Source: Rhizobium ruizarguesonis
Lineage (GTDB): Bacteria > Pseudomonadota > Alphaproteobacteria > Rhizobiales > Rhizobiaceae
Direction of reading: 5' to 3'
DNA length: 64,000 nt
NCBI RefSeq assembly: GCF_012349115.1
Contig: NZ_PQIG01000087.1
Span: forward strand, 1-64,000
Below the pieces are notes generated by a model. That model was not told the origin of the DNA and made no database searches. It saw only the letters and a list, made by a program, of their open reading frames with translations. The translations under genes were made by a program, and so were the position numbers. This document shows, one piece after another, positions 27,421 through 36,894 of the stretch. Each line of letters starts with the position of its first letter. Position 1 is the first letter of the stretch.

Positions 27421-27621
27421 GTGGCAGGGTGGCTGCAGCTCGCTCGCGCGAGGAACATGATAGAATCCCATCGGACCTCGCTCGAAGGCCTGTGGCTCGA
27501 GCTGATCGGGCGCGGGCATCTAACCGGTCAGGAGATCGCCGACGGCCTGCGACCTGACGAAAAAACGGACCTGCCGACGCCGAAGACGCGCCGGAAGATC
27601 AGACAGCGGCTTCACCGATAA
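27421..27621 (+). pseudogene. C-terminal fragment, possibly of an FtsH-like protease
   Basis: Reads ARNMIESHRTSLEGLWLELI, GRGHLTGQEIADGLRPDE and ends in a basic tail. The pattern (long helix with HR-x-x-L-E, then L-T-G-x-E-I) resembles the final segment of FtsH/M41-type proteins. No upstream coding part is present. It could also be a short unrelated gene. Confidence 0.35.
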
Positions 27622-27752
27622 TGGAGAGAAAAGGGGCAGGGTGGTTTCCGTGCTTATCGCCGCGGCCTTCAGGCTGATGCTGTCGTTGATGGGGCGTCAG
27701 TCTTGTCGCCTTCGTTTTATCTGGTAACCTCCGGATAGAGAGGGAGACGAGC

Positions 27753-28136
27753 ATGGCACCACGCATCACGATCAGGGAACTCGAAGGCTCCTATGCCATT
27801 GCCCGGCTCGCGCCTGACGCGGCCATTCCCGCCTGGGCAGATGGGGAAGGTTTTGTAAGCATCGGCCGCAGCGACGAAGAACTGTCGATCGTCTGCCGCG
27901 CAGAACGCGTGCCGGCCGACATCAAGCATGACGGCGGCTGGTCGTGCTACAAATTCCAGGGGCCGTTTGCCTTCAACGAGACGGGCATACTGCTCTCGGT
28001 CATCCGGCCGCTGTCGGAAAACAATATCGGCATCTTCGCCGTGTCGACCTTCGATACCGACAACCTGCTGATCAAGACCTCAGACAAGGCCCGCGCCGAC
28101 GAACTGCTCGCCGCCGCAGGCCATACGCTTCTCTAA
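27753..28136 (+). CDS. ACT domain-containing protein
   Basis: A 127-residue soluble protein: ITIRELEGSYAIARLAPDAA, FVSIGRSDEELSIVCRAERV, GPFAFNETGILLSVIRPLSE and NIGIFAVSTFDTDNLLI. This is the two-ACT fold of a widespread small family that resembles the amino-acid-sensing CASTOR domains. It may bind an amino acid and control a partner, but none is visible nearby. GGGAGACGAGC precedes the ATG. Confidence 0.88.
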   Translation: MAPRITIRELEGSYAIARLAPDAAIPAWADGEGFVSIGRSDEELSIVCRAERVPADIKHDGGWSCYKFQGPFAFNETGILLSVIRPLSENNIGIFAVSTFDTDNLLIKTSDKARADELLAAAGHTLL

Positions 28137-28231
28137 GCCCCGTCAGCGGGCAGGCCTCGCCCTGCGTCCATCATCGATGAGGCCTGACAGTCCCAAACGG
28201 ACGAGATCCCCCAGTCGTGACTATCGGATTC

Positions 28232-28662
28232 ATGACGACCGCCGAACCGCCGAAGGTCACCGGCTGGAAAGGGCTGAGCGACGCCGCCCACTTCGAACGG
28301 CTGAAGACCGCCCTGTTTCGGACGCGCGGGCGAACCCGCTTCGTCCGGGCAGCCGCCGACCGAATCCTCGATGACCTCCGGCACGTCGCCTACCGGAACG
28401 ACGTCGCTGCACGCAGGTCTTCCAGTTCCTCGATCAAGACTACATCGACGCCGACGAAGACCTGTCGATGGCGCAGGACGACCTGCACCGCATGTCGAGA
28501 AATCTGCCGTTCTTGCGGGAGGTTACGGCCGTTGTCGAAGAGATTAAATCCATACGGGATGAGATGTCGGATGAAGCTCGGATCTTTTTCGGTTGGCGGC
28601 CGTACGCCGGGAAGTGGGCGTTCCCGAATCCTGTGTGGAGCGAACTCCGGCAGGCGTTTTAG
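28232..28662 (+). pseudogene. possible frameshifted hypothetical gene
   Basis: Two protein-like frames follow each other: MTTAEPPKVTGWKGLSDAAH ... ILDDLRHVAYRN from 28232, then VFQFLDQDYIDADEDLSMAQ ... EARIFFGWRPYAGKWAFPNP to 28662. Joining them needs a frame change near 28410. Neither half belongs to a family I know. The second half is the more convincing; two unrelated small genes are an alternative. Confidence 0.3.
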
Positions 28663-28732
28663 GAGGGCAGGGACGATGCACCGTTGGAGCTGTGCGCTGC
28701 CCCGTCTTTTTCCTGACGGGCAGTACAGCTTC

Positions 28733-30331
28733 TCAACGCCGGCCCGGTGCCGCCGGTGGATCGACTTCTTCCAGCAGTTCGGGGCCGTCTTCTGGAACGT
28801 TCATCTCGAACACGTCGCGCACGACCGCTTCCGCCGCCTCGACTTCGAGGTCTGTCATCTTTTCGAACTCCCGCCGGCGGCGCTTCTTCGCCAGGACGCC
28901 GTCGTTCTGCCGGACGAAATTGATCAGCGTGGAGATCATCCCATCAGGCATCTCGATGAAGCTCTGTATCCGCCCCTTTGCTTCATCAAAACGGGCGAGA
29001 TACTCGATCTCCCTTGGCAGGTCGTGCTCGATCGTAGTCACGACGCATTCGTACAGGAACTCGGTGATCTCGGTATAGTCTCCGAAGCGGTAGAGATCGG
29101 CGGTGTCGTTGATCACGCGGACGTTCTGCTTGTCGGTGGGCACCCATTCAACGAACTGGAGCAGTGGTCCAGTGAAGGCTCGAAGTTCCTCGCCGTATTC
29201 GGCCTGACGCTTCAGAAGCACTGACGATACAGGAAAGATCATGCCCGTCGGAGTGTAGCCGCGCTCGGAGAGTACGTGGTGGATCATATACCGGTGAAGT
29301 CGCCCGTTGCCATCCTCGAACGGATGGATGAAGACGAAGGCGAATGCCATGACCGACGCCTGCAAGACTGCGTCGACGTCGCTCTTTGCCATCCGCTCGC
29401 CGCAGGCGATCACCCCTTGGAGAAGATCGGCGACATCCTCGTGCCGGGCGCTCAGGTGCTCAGGGCTGGGATCGTTATTCCAGTCGCGGCCGCCGATGAA
29501 CCCGCCGGCGTCGCGCAGTCCGCGCTTTATGAACCGGTCTTCCTCGATGACGATGTGCTGTAGACGCACCAGTTCGTCTATTGACAGCGGTCTGCGCCCT
29601 GCTTGAGCGACCGCGCGCATCCACAATTCAAGTCGGTTGCGTGGAGGGCGTTCCCCTTCGATCTGGTAGGTGGCCTGGCTGTCGGCCAGCAGAAGGAAAC
29701 TCGCAGCTCTGGCGATCACCTGCCTGTCTATCTTGCCGATCAGTTCCTTCGCAGCCTCGTTCCAGCGGTGGTCGACGGTTTCCGAAAGGAAGTTGCTCCG
29801 ACGGAGCATTGGACAGAACGATGGTGTTCCAAGAAGGTTGTCGCGCACCCGGTGGCGTGGCGAATTGACAGGCTGCGAGGTAAAGTACTCTCTTGAATCC
29901 AGAGCCTCCACGTAGTTGCCTTGATCCAGGTCAGGAAGGGGAACCCTCTCGTTCGTGAGCCACTCGTAGAAAAACCAGATCCTGCGTGCGGTCGCGCCAG
30001 TCGGCTCAGCCTCAACTATGGACGCTATATCGTGAGCGGAGACCTTCTGGAACAGCCGCTTCAAGACAAGGAGATCGGTCTGCTCGTTCCTGAACGCAAA
30101 CGCGAGCTGGCCTGCCAGGGAATTTTCCGGCATGAACCGCTTGTCGAAGATCGTCCAGCCGTCCTGATGCTTCCTTCCTCCCCTGACCGAAGCGTTCGCA
30201 ACGACGGAAGGCGCGCGGACAGGCGCTTCGACCCCGTACATGGCGATCAACGCGGAATATCCAGCCAGCTCCGAGCCGACTGGGATAATCCACTCCTTGA
30301 AGACCCTTGGATTGGCCGGATTGCTAGTCAT
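28733..30331 (-). CDS. Fic family protein (class II AMP-transferase type)
   Basis: A 532-residue cytosolic protein with a C-terminal Fic domain. The catalytic loop is HPFEDGNGRLHR, with the active-site His, the Asp for metal and the Arg for phosphate. Upstream, TYQIEG matches the inhibitory (S/T)-x-x-x-E-(G/N) motif that marks class II Fic enzymes, so activity is probably autoinhibited. Fic enzymes usually transfer AMP to a Tyr, Ser or Thr of a target protein. The start at MTSNPANPRVFK (30331) is preferred over 30379 because AGGGATG stands before it. Repeats at 30400-30540 lie in its promoter region. Confidence 0.92.
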   Translation of the reverse strand: MTSNPANPRVFKEWIIPVGSELAGYSALIAMYGVEAPVRAPSVVANASVRGGRKHQDGWTIFDKRFMPENSLAGQLAFAFRNEQTDLLVLKRLFQKVSAHDIASIVEAEPTGATARRIWFFYEWLTNERVPLPDLDQGNYVEALDSREYFTSQPVNSPRHRVRDNLLGTPSFCPMLRRSNFLSETVDHRWNEAAKELIGKIDRQVIARAASFLLLADSQATYQIEGERPPRNRLELWMRAVAQAGRRPLSIDELVRLQHIVIEEDRFIKRGLRDAGGFIGGRDWNNDPSPEHLSARHEDVADLLQGVIACGERMAKSDVDAVLQASVMAFAFVFIHPFEDGNGRLHRYMIHHVLSERGYTPTGMIFPVSSVLLKRQAEYGEELRAFTGPLLQFVEWVPTDKQNVRVINDTADLYRFGDYTEITEFLYECVVTTIEHDLPREIEYLARFDEAKGRIQSFIEMPDGMISTLINFVRQNDGVLAKKRRRREFEKMTDLEVEAAEAVVRDVFEMNVPEDGPELLEEVDPPAAPGRR

Positions 30332-30399
30332 TTGAGCATCCCTGTGTAACCGTCGCGGAACGGTTATATGCGCCGTCATCCTGCATAGTTCAATTACCG

Positions 30400-30540
30400 A
30401 TGTCGCGATACGATTAAAATGCGCCCACTATGTCACCAAACAATTATTCGGACGACATCGAGTGAAATGTCGCAGTATTATTATTGAAGTCGCCAAACGA
30501 TTAGAATCGCAGGCCTATGTCGCCGAATGATTATTCCTCG
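30400..30540. repeat. array of five short repeats upstream of the Fic gene
   Basis: On the minus strand a motif close to TAATCGTTTGGCGACAT recurs near 30401, 30431, 30468, 30488 and 30518; the copies near 30431, 30488 and 30518 are the best preserved. A weaker copy may lie near 30622. The placement in front of the Fic gene suggests binding sites for a regulator. On the plus strand two copies happen to read as MSPNNYS and MSPNDYS, which I consider incidental. Confidence 0.6.
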
Positions 30541-30849
30541 GGACGAAATGGCGTTTCGGAGCCTGCGTCTGAGCGGGCCACCTGCGCTGAGGGCCGGGGC
30601 AGTCCAATTACCGAACTTGGACGCGAATCGCCAAAAACAATTCCGATTTCATCAACAAAAGTGACGGAATGCCGCCCTCCTGGCGGCGAAATCAACGATT
30701 CTTGATGCGATGAGACTGCCTGAAGGCGGAGTTAGGTATCCTGCGCCGATCGAGTTGCAGCGCACACTCCACGTTTTCGGCAGCTCGGCCGACGTTGTCG
30801 ACCAGAAAGCCGTTCTATCGGTCAGCAGATTATGTGGTAGGAGCGGGCC
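30541..30849. other. no confident gene
   Basis: A plus-strand frame starting at 30517 runs for 62 codons, but its composition is poor and it begins within the repeat array. No gene is supported. Confidence 0.35.
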
Positions 30850-31194
30850 ATGACATCACTGATCGATTTTGATTGCCGAAGCTGCGGAGCCTGCTGCTCC
30901 TTTTCGCCGACGTGGCCCAGATTTTCCACCGAAACCGAAGCAGCTCTCGATTTGCTGCCGGCGCACTTCGTAGCCGCGAACGAGCAGGGAATGCGCTGCG
31001 ACGGTGCGCGTTGCTCCGCACTGGTCGGTCGCGTGGGTTCAGAGACATCCTGTCAAGTGTACGACCTTCGGCCTGACGTCTGCCGCGCCTGCGTTCCAGG
31101 GGATGGCGCTTGCTTGACCGCGCGCGAGTTCTTCGGGATCGGTCTGTCAAACTTGCCGCCCGGTCACATTGATGCGCGACAGCCAACGAGCTGA
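30850..31194 (+). CDS. YkgJ-family cysteine cluster protein
   Basis: A 114-residue protein of the Zn/Fe-chelating YkgJ family. It has the N-terminal DCRSCGACCSFSP cluster, a middle Cys pair (MRCDGARCSAL) and the C-terminal SCQVYDLRPDVCRACVPGDG, giving about ten cysteines. Members probably bind metal ions or a cluster in the cytosol; the exact role is not established. The short spacing from GGTAGGAGC to the ATG supports the start. Confidence 0.9.
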   Translation: MTSLIDFDCRSCGACCSFSPTWPRFSTETEAALDLLPAHFVAANEQGMRCDGARCSALVGRVGSETSCQVYDLRPDVCRACVPGDGACLTAREFFGIGLSNLPPGHIDARQPTS

Positions 31195-31800
31195 GATGCG
31201 TGGCTCCGTCCGGGCCCTCTCTTCGCTGCCTCTCCGTGAGTGAGTACCATCCCAGTCGGCTGACCGAGGTGAAAAGGCAGCTATGTTACTGTTTGCGGGT
31301 CCGATGCTGCGTAGGCGTCGATCGGATGAGAGGAATTACAGTGGCAATGCGCCAGGAGGCCTTCACGATCCTGGTATTCGTCGCCAAGACCGGCCGCTAC
31401 GCCGCGCTGACGTTCGCCACGGATTGTCGGCCGAGCGCAGTGGTGACGAAAAGGGTCGATCGATCCTCGCCGCCGACCATGCAGGGCGAATGCGCGCCGC
31501 TTCCAGCACGTGATGTTTGTTATCCGAGGCCATCCGGTCCCCGCTTCATGGACAAGCAGATCCGGCCGGGGCGCGCAGCAGGGCTGCTCGGATCAACTCG
31601 GACTGACGGGTTTTCAATGAGTGGAACTCAGGGGTCGAAAAACAGTTGAGTCGGGACCGGATTGTCATGTCGGGGAGGTGCATTTTTTGACCCAATGTTC
31701 ATTACCAGGCACCTCCGCCATCGGTGACAAGAAAGGTGCGGCAGCCCACAATCTTCCGGTGCCGGAATTTGCCGGCAATCGAGGGCGAGGCCCATTTCGA
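31195..31800. other. no confident gene
   Basis: Open frames run through this region in several directions but show neither a start signal nor a family match. The promoter of the lipoprotein/Nramp operon should lie near its right end. Confidence 0.35.
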
Positions 31801-32229
31801 ATGGTTTCGACAAGAATTGCGAAGAGACCTCTGTCGTCTTCGAAGAAACTCTTGTCCACGTTTCTATTCCTATGGCTCGCTTCTTGCGCAAACCAGGATG
31901 ATCAATTCCAGAAGCGAATGCAGGAAATCCTCTTATGGAGCGCTACCGCCGAGATGATCCTCAATGCACGTCTTGGCGCACTTGTTCCAAAGGGCTTTAC
32001 CGATCTTGCAGTGGAGCGGTGTCAAAAACAGATTGTGGATCTTTCGTCGGAGCTGCCGCAAACCTCGAAATACGCCGAGGCAAGAGCCAATATCGTCAAA
32101 CTGGAAAGACTGATCGCCGCGACCGATGACGAGATTGGTCGTGGTCGTTTTGAGCAGGCCCATCTGCACCTGATCGAGCTTCACCAGTCCGCGGTGGAAT
32201 TGCGTAGAACCTCTGGTGCTGACGGATGA
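31801..32229 (+). CDS. lipoprotein, first gene of the Nramp/PRC operon
   Basis: A 142-residue protein with a basic start (MVSTRIAKRPLSSSKK), a hydrophobic core (LLSTFLFLW) and a lipobox (LASC). The mature part is helical: RMQEILLWSATAEMILNARL, then YAEARANIVKLERLIAATDD and FEQAHLHLIELHQSAVEL. It may form a coiled-coil-like bundle at the membrane. The ATG at 31801 is chosen because of the signal. It overlaps the next gene by ATGA, so translation is coupled. The family is unknown. Confidence 0.65.
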   Translation: MVSTRIAKRPLSSSKKLLSTFLFLWLASCANQDDQFQKRMQEILLWSATAEMILNARLGALVPKGFTDLAVERCQKQIVDLSSELPQTSKYAEARANIVKLERLIAATDDEIGRGRFEQAHLHLIELHQSAVELRRTSGADG

Positions 32230-33443
32230 AAAAGCTGCTCCAGATATCGCTAGGGATCATAACAAGCGTCGGGGGATTTGTAGAAACCGGCCAGATCGCT
32301 ACGTCGAGCCAGGCCGGAGCAGCATATGGCTTCAGCCTACTTTGGGCTGTCGTCCTCGGCACGGTCTGCCTCATTTTCCTGATTGAAATGTCCGGGCGAT
32401 TTGCCATTGCGAGCCACCACACCGTTGCCGATGGAGTGAGGGAGCGCTTCGGATCGAATTATTTCATACTCACTTTGTTGATAATATCGATCGTCAATCT
32501 GCTCGTGCTGGCTTCCGAGATCGGGGGCGTTGCGCTGGCATTGCAATTCGTGAGCGGGATAAGTTTTCAGTGGTGGCCCTTGCCGGTCGCTTTCACGGTG
32601 TGGCTTCTGCTCTGGAAAGGTACTTTCGGCACGATCGAGGACGGTGTCGCAATTTTGGGGTTGGTGGCGCTTTCTTTCGTGGTGGGAGCGCTGGTCATGG
32701 ACCCGCCCTGGGCGGAGGTGGTGAAAGGGTTCGTGCCGACGCTACCGCACAAAGATCCGCTGCACTACGGTTTTATTGCCATCAGTATTCTCGGCGCCAT
32801 CATATCCCCGTTTCTGTTCCTGTTTTATTCGTCAGGGGCGATTGAAGAAAAATGGGATGGGAGTTTCTTTACTGCCAATCGCGTGATTGCAACGATCGGG
32901 ATGACGTTCGGCGCCGTCATTTCAATTGCAATCCTAGTTCTGGCTGCAATCGTTTATCCGCCGCTGGGCATCAGCGACATCGAGGGGTATGACCAGATTG
33001 CGCCGATCTTGACCCCCGCATTGGGCAAATGGGGCTTTTATCTTTTCGCAGCTTCGCTCGGAATCACTTGCTTCGGTGCCGCGCTCGAAGCGAGCCTGGC
33101 ACAGGCTTATATGGTTGCCCAAGGCTTCGGCTGGAATTGGTCTGAAGACGCCAAACCTAGGACCGATCCGGCCTTCGCTCTCGTCTATACGGGCTTCCTC
33201 GGCGTCGCAGTCTTGCCAATCGCAATTGGACTGGATCCCCTTCAACTGACGATATTTTCAATGGCGATCACGGCCTTGAGCTTGCCGTTCGGCGTCGTTC
33301 CATTTTTGTTTTTGATGAACGATCGCAATTTTGTCGGAGTTCACCGAAACGGGTGGATGAGCAACGCCGCAGTGCTGATCATCATAGGCCTGTCGTTCGT
33401 CGTTGCCCTCATAACGATCCCCCTGCAAATCTTTGGAGGATGA
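32226..33443 (+). CDS. Nramp-related divalent metal transporter
   Basis: A 405-residue inner-membrane protein with about eleven hydrophobic segments and Nramp-like spacing. In the first segment, canonical Nramps have D-P-G-N for metal coordination; here the corresponding stretch reads ITSVGGFVETGQIATSSQAG, with no DPGN. That recalls the Nramp-related magnesium transporters, so Mg2+ or another ion is possible, and Mn2+ is not assured. The gene is flanked by a lipoprotein and two PRC-barrel genes in one operon. Confidence 0.8.
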   Translation: MKKLLQISLGIITSVGGFVETGQIATSSQAGAAYGFSLLWAVVLGTVCLIFLIEMSGRFAIASHHTVADGVRERFGSNYFILTLLIISIVNLLVLASEIGGVALALQFVSGISFQWWPLPVAFTVWLLLWKGTFGTIEDGVAILGLVALSFVVGALVMDPPWAEVVKGFVPTLPHKDPLHYGFIAISILGAIISPFLFLFYSSGAIEEKWDGSFFTANRVIATIGMTFGAVISIAILVLAAIVYPPLGISDIEGYDQIAPILTPALGKWGFYLFAASLGITCFGAALEASLAQAYMVAQGFGWNWSEDAKPRTDPAFALVYTGFLGVAVLPIAIGLDPLQLTIFSMAITALSLPFGVVPFLFLMNDRNFVGVHRNGWMSNAAVLIIIGLSFVVALITIPLQIFGG

Positions 33444-33444
33444 C

Positions 33445-33804
33445 ATGAACCTGGTCCGCGATGTTCTTGACAAGCAAGTGGTCGATAAAGAGCAGCATCG
33501 TATCGGCAAGGTGGACGGTATTGTATTGAAGCTGTCCGACGACGAGCCTCCCAAGGTCGCCTTCATTGAAATGGGCAGTTTGACATTATCGCGGCGGATC
33601 GGTCTTCGGCCCTATCGTTGGATGCTTTGGATTTGCACTACCAGGGGCACCGAGAGCACAGCGAGGGCTTTCCGCGTGCCTTGGTCAAGCGTGAGAAATG
33701 TCGGGGTCGACATCGAGGTGGATGTGGACCGGCGCGAGACGCCACTGGAGCGATGCCAGGATTGGCTCAGGCACCACGTGATCAACCGGATCCCGGGAGG
33801 ATAA
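33445..33804 (+). CDS. PRC-barrel domain protein
   Basis: A 119-residue protein beginning MNLVRDVLDKQVVDKEQHRI, then GKVDGIVLKLSDDEPPKVAF, the beta-rich PRC-barrel pattern. The C-terminal part (RAFRVPWSSVRNVGVDIEVD) completes the fold. A GGAGGATGAC ribosome binding site partly overlaps the end of the transporter gene. PRC domains act as scaffolds for RNA processing or photosynthetic proteins; here the tie to a metal transporter suggests an adaptor, which is inference. Confidence 0.75.
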   Translation: MNLVRDVLDKQVVDKEQHRIGKVDGIVLKLSDDEPPKVAFIEMGSLTLSRRIGLRPYRWMLWICTTRGTESTARAFRVPWSSVRNVGVDIEVDVDRRETPLERCQDWLRHHVINRIPGG

Positions 33805-33806
33805 TC

Positions 33807-34115
33807 ATGAGTGAGGTTCAACTCGAATTGCTGCTGGGCAAACAGGTTTATGACCTTGAAGGCAAGCCGGTCGGGCGTCTGGAAGAGATCAGGGCGGAAA
33901 CGCGCGGCACGGATATTTATGTCGTTGAATATCATCTTGGCGCCTACAGTCTTTTTGAAAGGCTTTCCGCCCTTGCTATCGGCCGCGCCATCCTGACCGC
34001 TTTGGGTACAAGCAGGTGTCGCAAGAAATCGGTGCCTTGGGATAAGCTCGACATGCGTGATCTTGAGCATCTGCGGGTGAAGTCCTCTGAAGCCACTTTG
34101 CAGGCCTCCGATTGA
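33807..34115 (+). CDS. PRC-barrel domain protein (second)
   Basis: A 102-residue protein: MSEVQLELLLGKQVYDLEGK, PVGRLEEIRAETRGTDIYVV, then a C-terminal block with VPWDKLDMRDLEHLRV. It is related to the preceding protein in its PRC core but clearly diverged from it, so the two may form a heterodimer. GGAGGATAATC precedes the ATG by two bases after the stop of the first gene. It is the last gene of the operon. Confidence 0.78.
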   Translation: MSEVQLELLLGKQVYDLEGKPVGRLEEIRAETRGTDIYVVEYHLGAYSLFERLSALAIGRAILTALGTSRCRKKSVPWDKLDMRDLEHLRVKSSEATLQASD

Positions 34116-34169
34116 AGCCGTCTTGGCCGATTGGCACTCGTCGCCTGTGGCCGCTGTTTTGAGCTGTCC

Positions 34170-34310
34170 ATGTGCCCGAGCGTGCGCCGCTCGGATATTC
34201 ATGCCTTTGAGACGTTGCATAACGTCCAGATAGACCTCATCGAGCGACAGCGGCTCGATCAGCGGTTCGTATGCGCAAAAGCGAGTAAAATGCTGGGGTA
34301 AACTGCCGCC
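34170..34310 (-). pseudogene. dinB: internal fragment of a DNA polymerase IV (dinB) gene
   Basis: A short frame reads FTRFCAYEPLIEPLSLDEVY, LDVMQRLKGM, which matches the Y-family active-site region (L-S-L-D-E-x-Y-L-D-V) of DinB. The residues before and after do not continue the family. Only about 35 codons are recognisable. Confidence 0.65.
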
Positions 34311-34402
34311 CTTGCATCGAGATGATGCCCCGTGCAGGATGATGTCGACGAACGGTTGCGGTAGCCGCCGCAGCTGGCTCGATTTCGCGCCTCAACGCTC
34401 CG

Positions 34403-35551
34403 TTAGGTCGGGCGTGTGAGATAGCCTGCCAAGCCGATGACCAGACAGGCTGCAGTGACGAATAGGATGATCTGAAACGTGAGAGGGGCCCCGCCGGCAT
34501 TCTGAGCGATCCATCCAAATACAGCCGAGGAAATCGCAACTCCGAAAAATACCAGGGTGTTCAGGAAACCCAACACAATACCTCTTCGCTTGGAGGGCGC
34601 GAGTTCCTGCGCCTCGGCCATAACTAAGGGATGAAGGTTGCCGGTCGAGTACAGCAGGCAAATCAGCCCAACGGCAGCGACAATACTGGAGGCGGGCGAA
34701 ACAGCCATCGCAAACGTAGCGATCGTTGCGGCGGCCATCCCGCACGTCACTACGATTTGCGGTGACAGCCTGGATATGAGTGCCGGTATAGCAAAGGACG
34801 TCGCGATGCCGACCGCGCTCACGATCGTCAGCGCCAAGCTTGAAACGGTCTGATCGGCGTAGAAAACCCCGGACAAATAGGGCGTCGCCCAGGCATTGCG
34901 AAAAGTCCCTCCCAGTGACAGCGTTAAACATATCGGTAACAGGTAGACTAGGCCAAGCGGCCTGCCGCCCGGCGCCTCTTCGTATTGTCCTCCCGGTGGC
35001 GGCTGCCCCATCTGGAATGCGACCCCGGCGGCGCAAAGCGCCATCGATGACGCAGCGAGGAGCATCGCTCCGCGCCAGCCAAGGAAATCGGAAAGCCAAA
35101 GCATGGGCGAAGCCGAAAGGAGGGCGCCGAGAGAGCCGACAGCGCTGACGGCGGCGATCTTCCTGCGCGCAGCCAGTCCGTCGCTGAGACTTCCGAATTG
35201 ATAAACGACGCCCATGAAGATTGGTGCGCATCCCGCGCCAAGGACGGCTTGGCCGGCGATGAGTTGTCTGGCACTTCCTGCCGTGGCGATGAACGAGGCC
35301 CCTAGGGCGCCGACGATCATCAACACGGCCGTCGGCCTTCGTGGGCCGAAACGGTCGAAGGCTGAGCCTAACGGCATCTGCAACAGTCCGAACGAAATGA
35401 AGAAAGCCGAAGCGGCGTATCCATAACTGATCGGATCGAGATCGATTTCCGCGGCGACCATGGGGCCGACGACGCCGAAATAGCTGCGGAAGAACATGCT
35501 CATCAGAAAGGCCAGAGCGAGGACGAGGAACTGCTTCTTATCGTGGCGCAT
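34403..35551 (-). CDS. MFS transporter
   Basis: A 382-residue inner-membrane protein with about twelve hydrophobic segments. MSMFFRSYFGVVGPMVAAEI in segment 1 and GSAFDRFGPRRP (motif A, G-x-x-x-D-R-x-G-R-R) are typical of the major facilitator superfamily. A proton-coupled sugar, organic-acid or drug exporter is plausible; the substrate is unknown. The start MRHDKKQFLV at 35551 is preferred over 35584. It stands alone between the dinB fragment and an IS481 element. Confidence 0.88.
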   Translation of the reverse strand: MRHDKKQFLVLALAFLMSMFFRSYFGVVGPMVAAEIDLDPISYGYAASAFFISFGLLQMPLGSAFDRFGPRRPTAVLMIVGALGASFIATAGSARQLIAGQAVLGAGCAPIFMGVVYQFGSLSDGLAARRKIAAVSAVGSLGALLSASPMLWLSDFLGWRGAMLLAASSMALCAAGVAFQMGQPPPGGQYEEAPGGRPLGLVYLLPICLTLSLGGTFRNAWATPYLSGVFYADQTVSSLALTIVSAVGIATSFAIPALISRLSPQIVVTCGMAAATIATFAMAVSPASSIVAAVGLICLLYSTGNLHPLVMAEAQELAPSKRRGIVLGFLNTLVFFGVAISSAVFGWIAQNAGGAPLTFQIILFVTAACLVIGLAGYLTRPT

Positions 35552-35775
35552 CGAACGTCCGCGGTTTGCGATGTGTAGAAGCAATGCCGGAACATGCGAT
35601 TGGTTCCCGGACCGACGACGTCAAATGCCTCCGGCCTCGGAACGGCTCTTGCCATCACGGTTAGCGCGATAATTTCTGCAAACTTGAAGGTTATCGAAGA
35701 TTGGTTGCCGCCTCTCGTGGGGCTTTTGCCGGCTAGGTGTTTGATCCCAGATTTTGATGGTGCAATTCTCTCGCG

Positions 35776-36873
35776 AGTTCTACACGGGAGCGCCACGACG
35801 ACAGAGGCAATCCGTCGAGCAATACAAAATAGTGAAGAGAGCCTGAGAGCGCTTTCGAAGCGCTATGGGATCAATCAGAAGACTCTCGCTAAGTGGAAGA
35901 AGCGGACATCGTTGGTCGACCTGCCGACAGGCCCGAAGGAACCACACTCGACAATTCTTTTCCTTGAGGAAGAGGCCGTCATCGTCGCCTTTCGCAGGCA
36001 TACATTGCTGCCCCTCGATGATTGCCTCTATGCCCTTCAACCGACTATTCCACACCTGACGCGTTCGTCCCTGCACAGGTGCCTGCAGCGCCATGGCATT
36101 CACGCCTGCCGGAGGTGGAAGGCGACAAAGAGACGAAGAAGAAGTTTAAGAGCTACCCAATCGGTTATTTCCACATCGACATTGCTGAGGTGCAGACGGC
36201 CGAGGGCAAGCTCTATCTCTTCGTAGCGATTGACCGGACATCCAAGTTCGCCTTCGCAGAACTCTATACCAAAGCCGGTAAGATGAATGCCGCTCAGTTC
36301 CTGCGCAATCTGGTCGCGGCCGTGCCTTACACCGTTCATACCGTCCTGACCGATAATGGCATCCAGTTCACCAACCGGGCCTGCGACCGAAATGCCTTCC
36401 AGCACATCTTCGACTGGGTCTGCGACGATAACAGCATCGAGCATTGTCTGACTAAGGTGAAACACCCCTGGACCAACGGACAGGTCGAGCGGATGAATCG
36501 GACCATTAAGGAAGCCACCGTCAGGCGCTTCCATTACGACGATCACGCACAACTGAAAAAGCATCTTGCCGACTTCATCGACGCCTACAACTTCGGGCGA
36601 CGATTGAAAACGCTCAAGGGCCTCACGCCCTACGAGTTCGTATGCAAGCGATGGACTTTAGAGCCGGATCGATTCATCATCGATCCAATCCATCAAATGC
36701 CGGGACTGAACACCTATCGTGTGGAGGCAGCCGGAAGGAGCGCTCCATGGCGGAATCCCGAATTTCTAACGCGTCCCCAGATCTCTGATGTGAACAGCTT
36801 GCGAAAATATTTTTTTGCCAGGCACTCGCGGCGGAACAAGTTGACGTTCTCGTCCTTAGACTTTCCGGCCTAA
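35776..36873 (+). mobile_element. IS481-family transposase, frameshifted
   Basis: The N-terminal helix-turn-helix part (SATTTEAIRRAIQNSEESLR, then LSKRYGINQKTLAKWKK) and the DDE core (FHIDIAEVQT, VLTDNGIQF, GQVERMNRTIKEA) make a normal IS481 transposase. They lie in two frames, with a one-base indel near 36110 between LHRCLQRHGI and LPEVEGDK. The start codon region is also altered. Past MPGLNT (36714), where members normally stop, the frame runs on for 52 codons. The element is inactive as sequenced; end repeats were not identified. Confidence 0.82.
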
Positions 36874-36894
36874 CTCGAGAGGACTTTAGGAAGC

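Noticed and set aside
28733..30379. Start of the Fic gene at 30379.
   Set aside because: The sixteen extra residues have no clear ribosome binding site, and the start at 30331 is better placed.
30517..30705. A 62-codon frame starting MSPNDYSSG.
   Set aside because: It begins inside the repeat array, has weak composition and no ribosome binding site; the similar MSPNNYS reading at 30430 stops after eleven codons, which shows that the similarity comes from the repeats.
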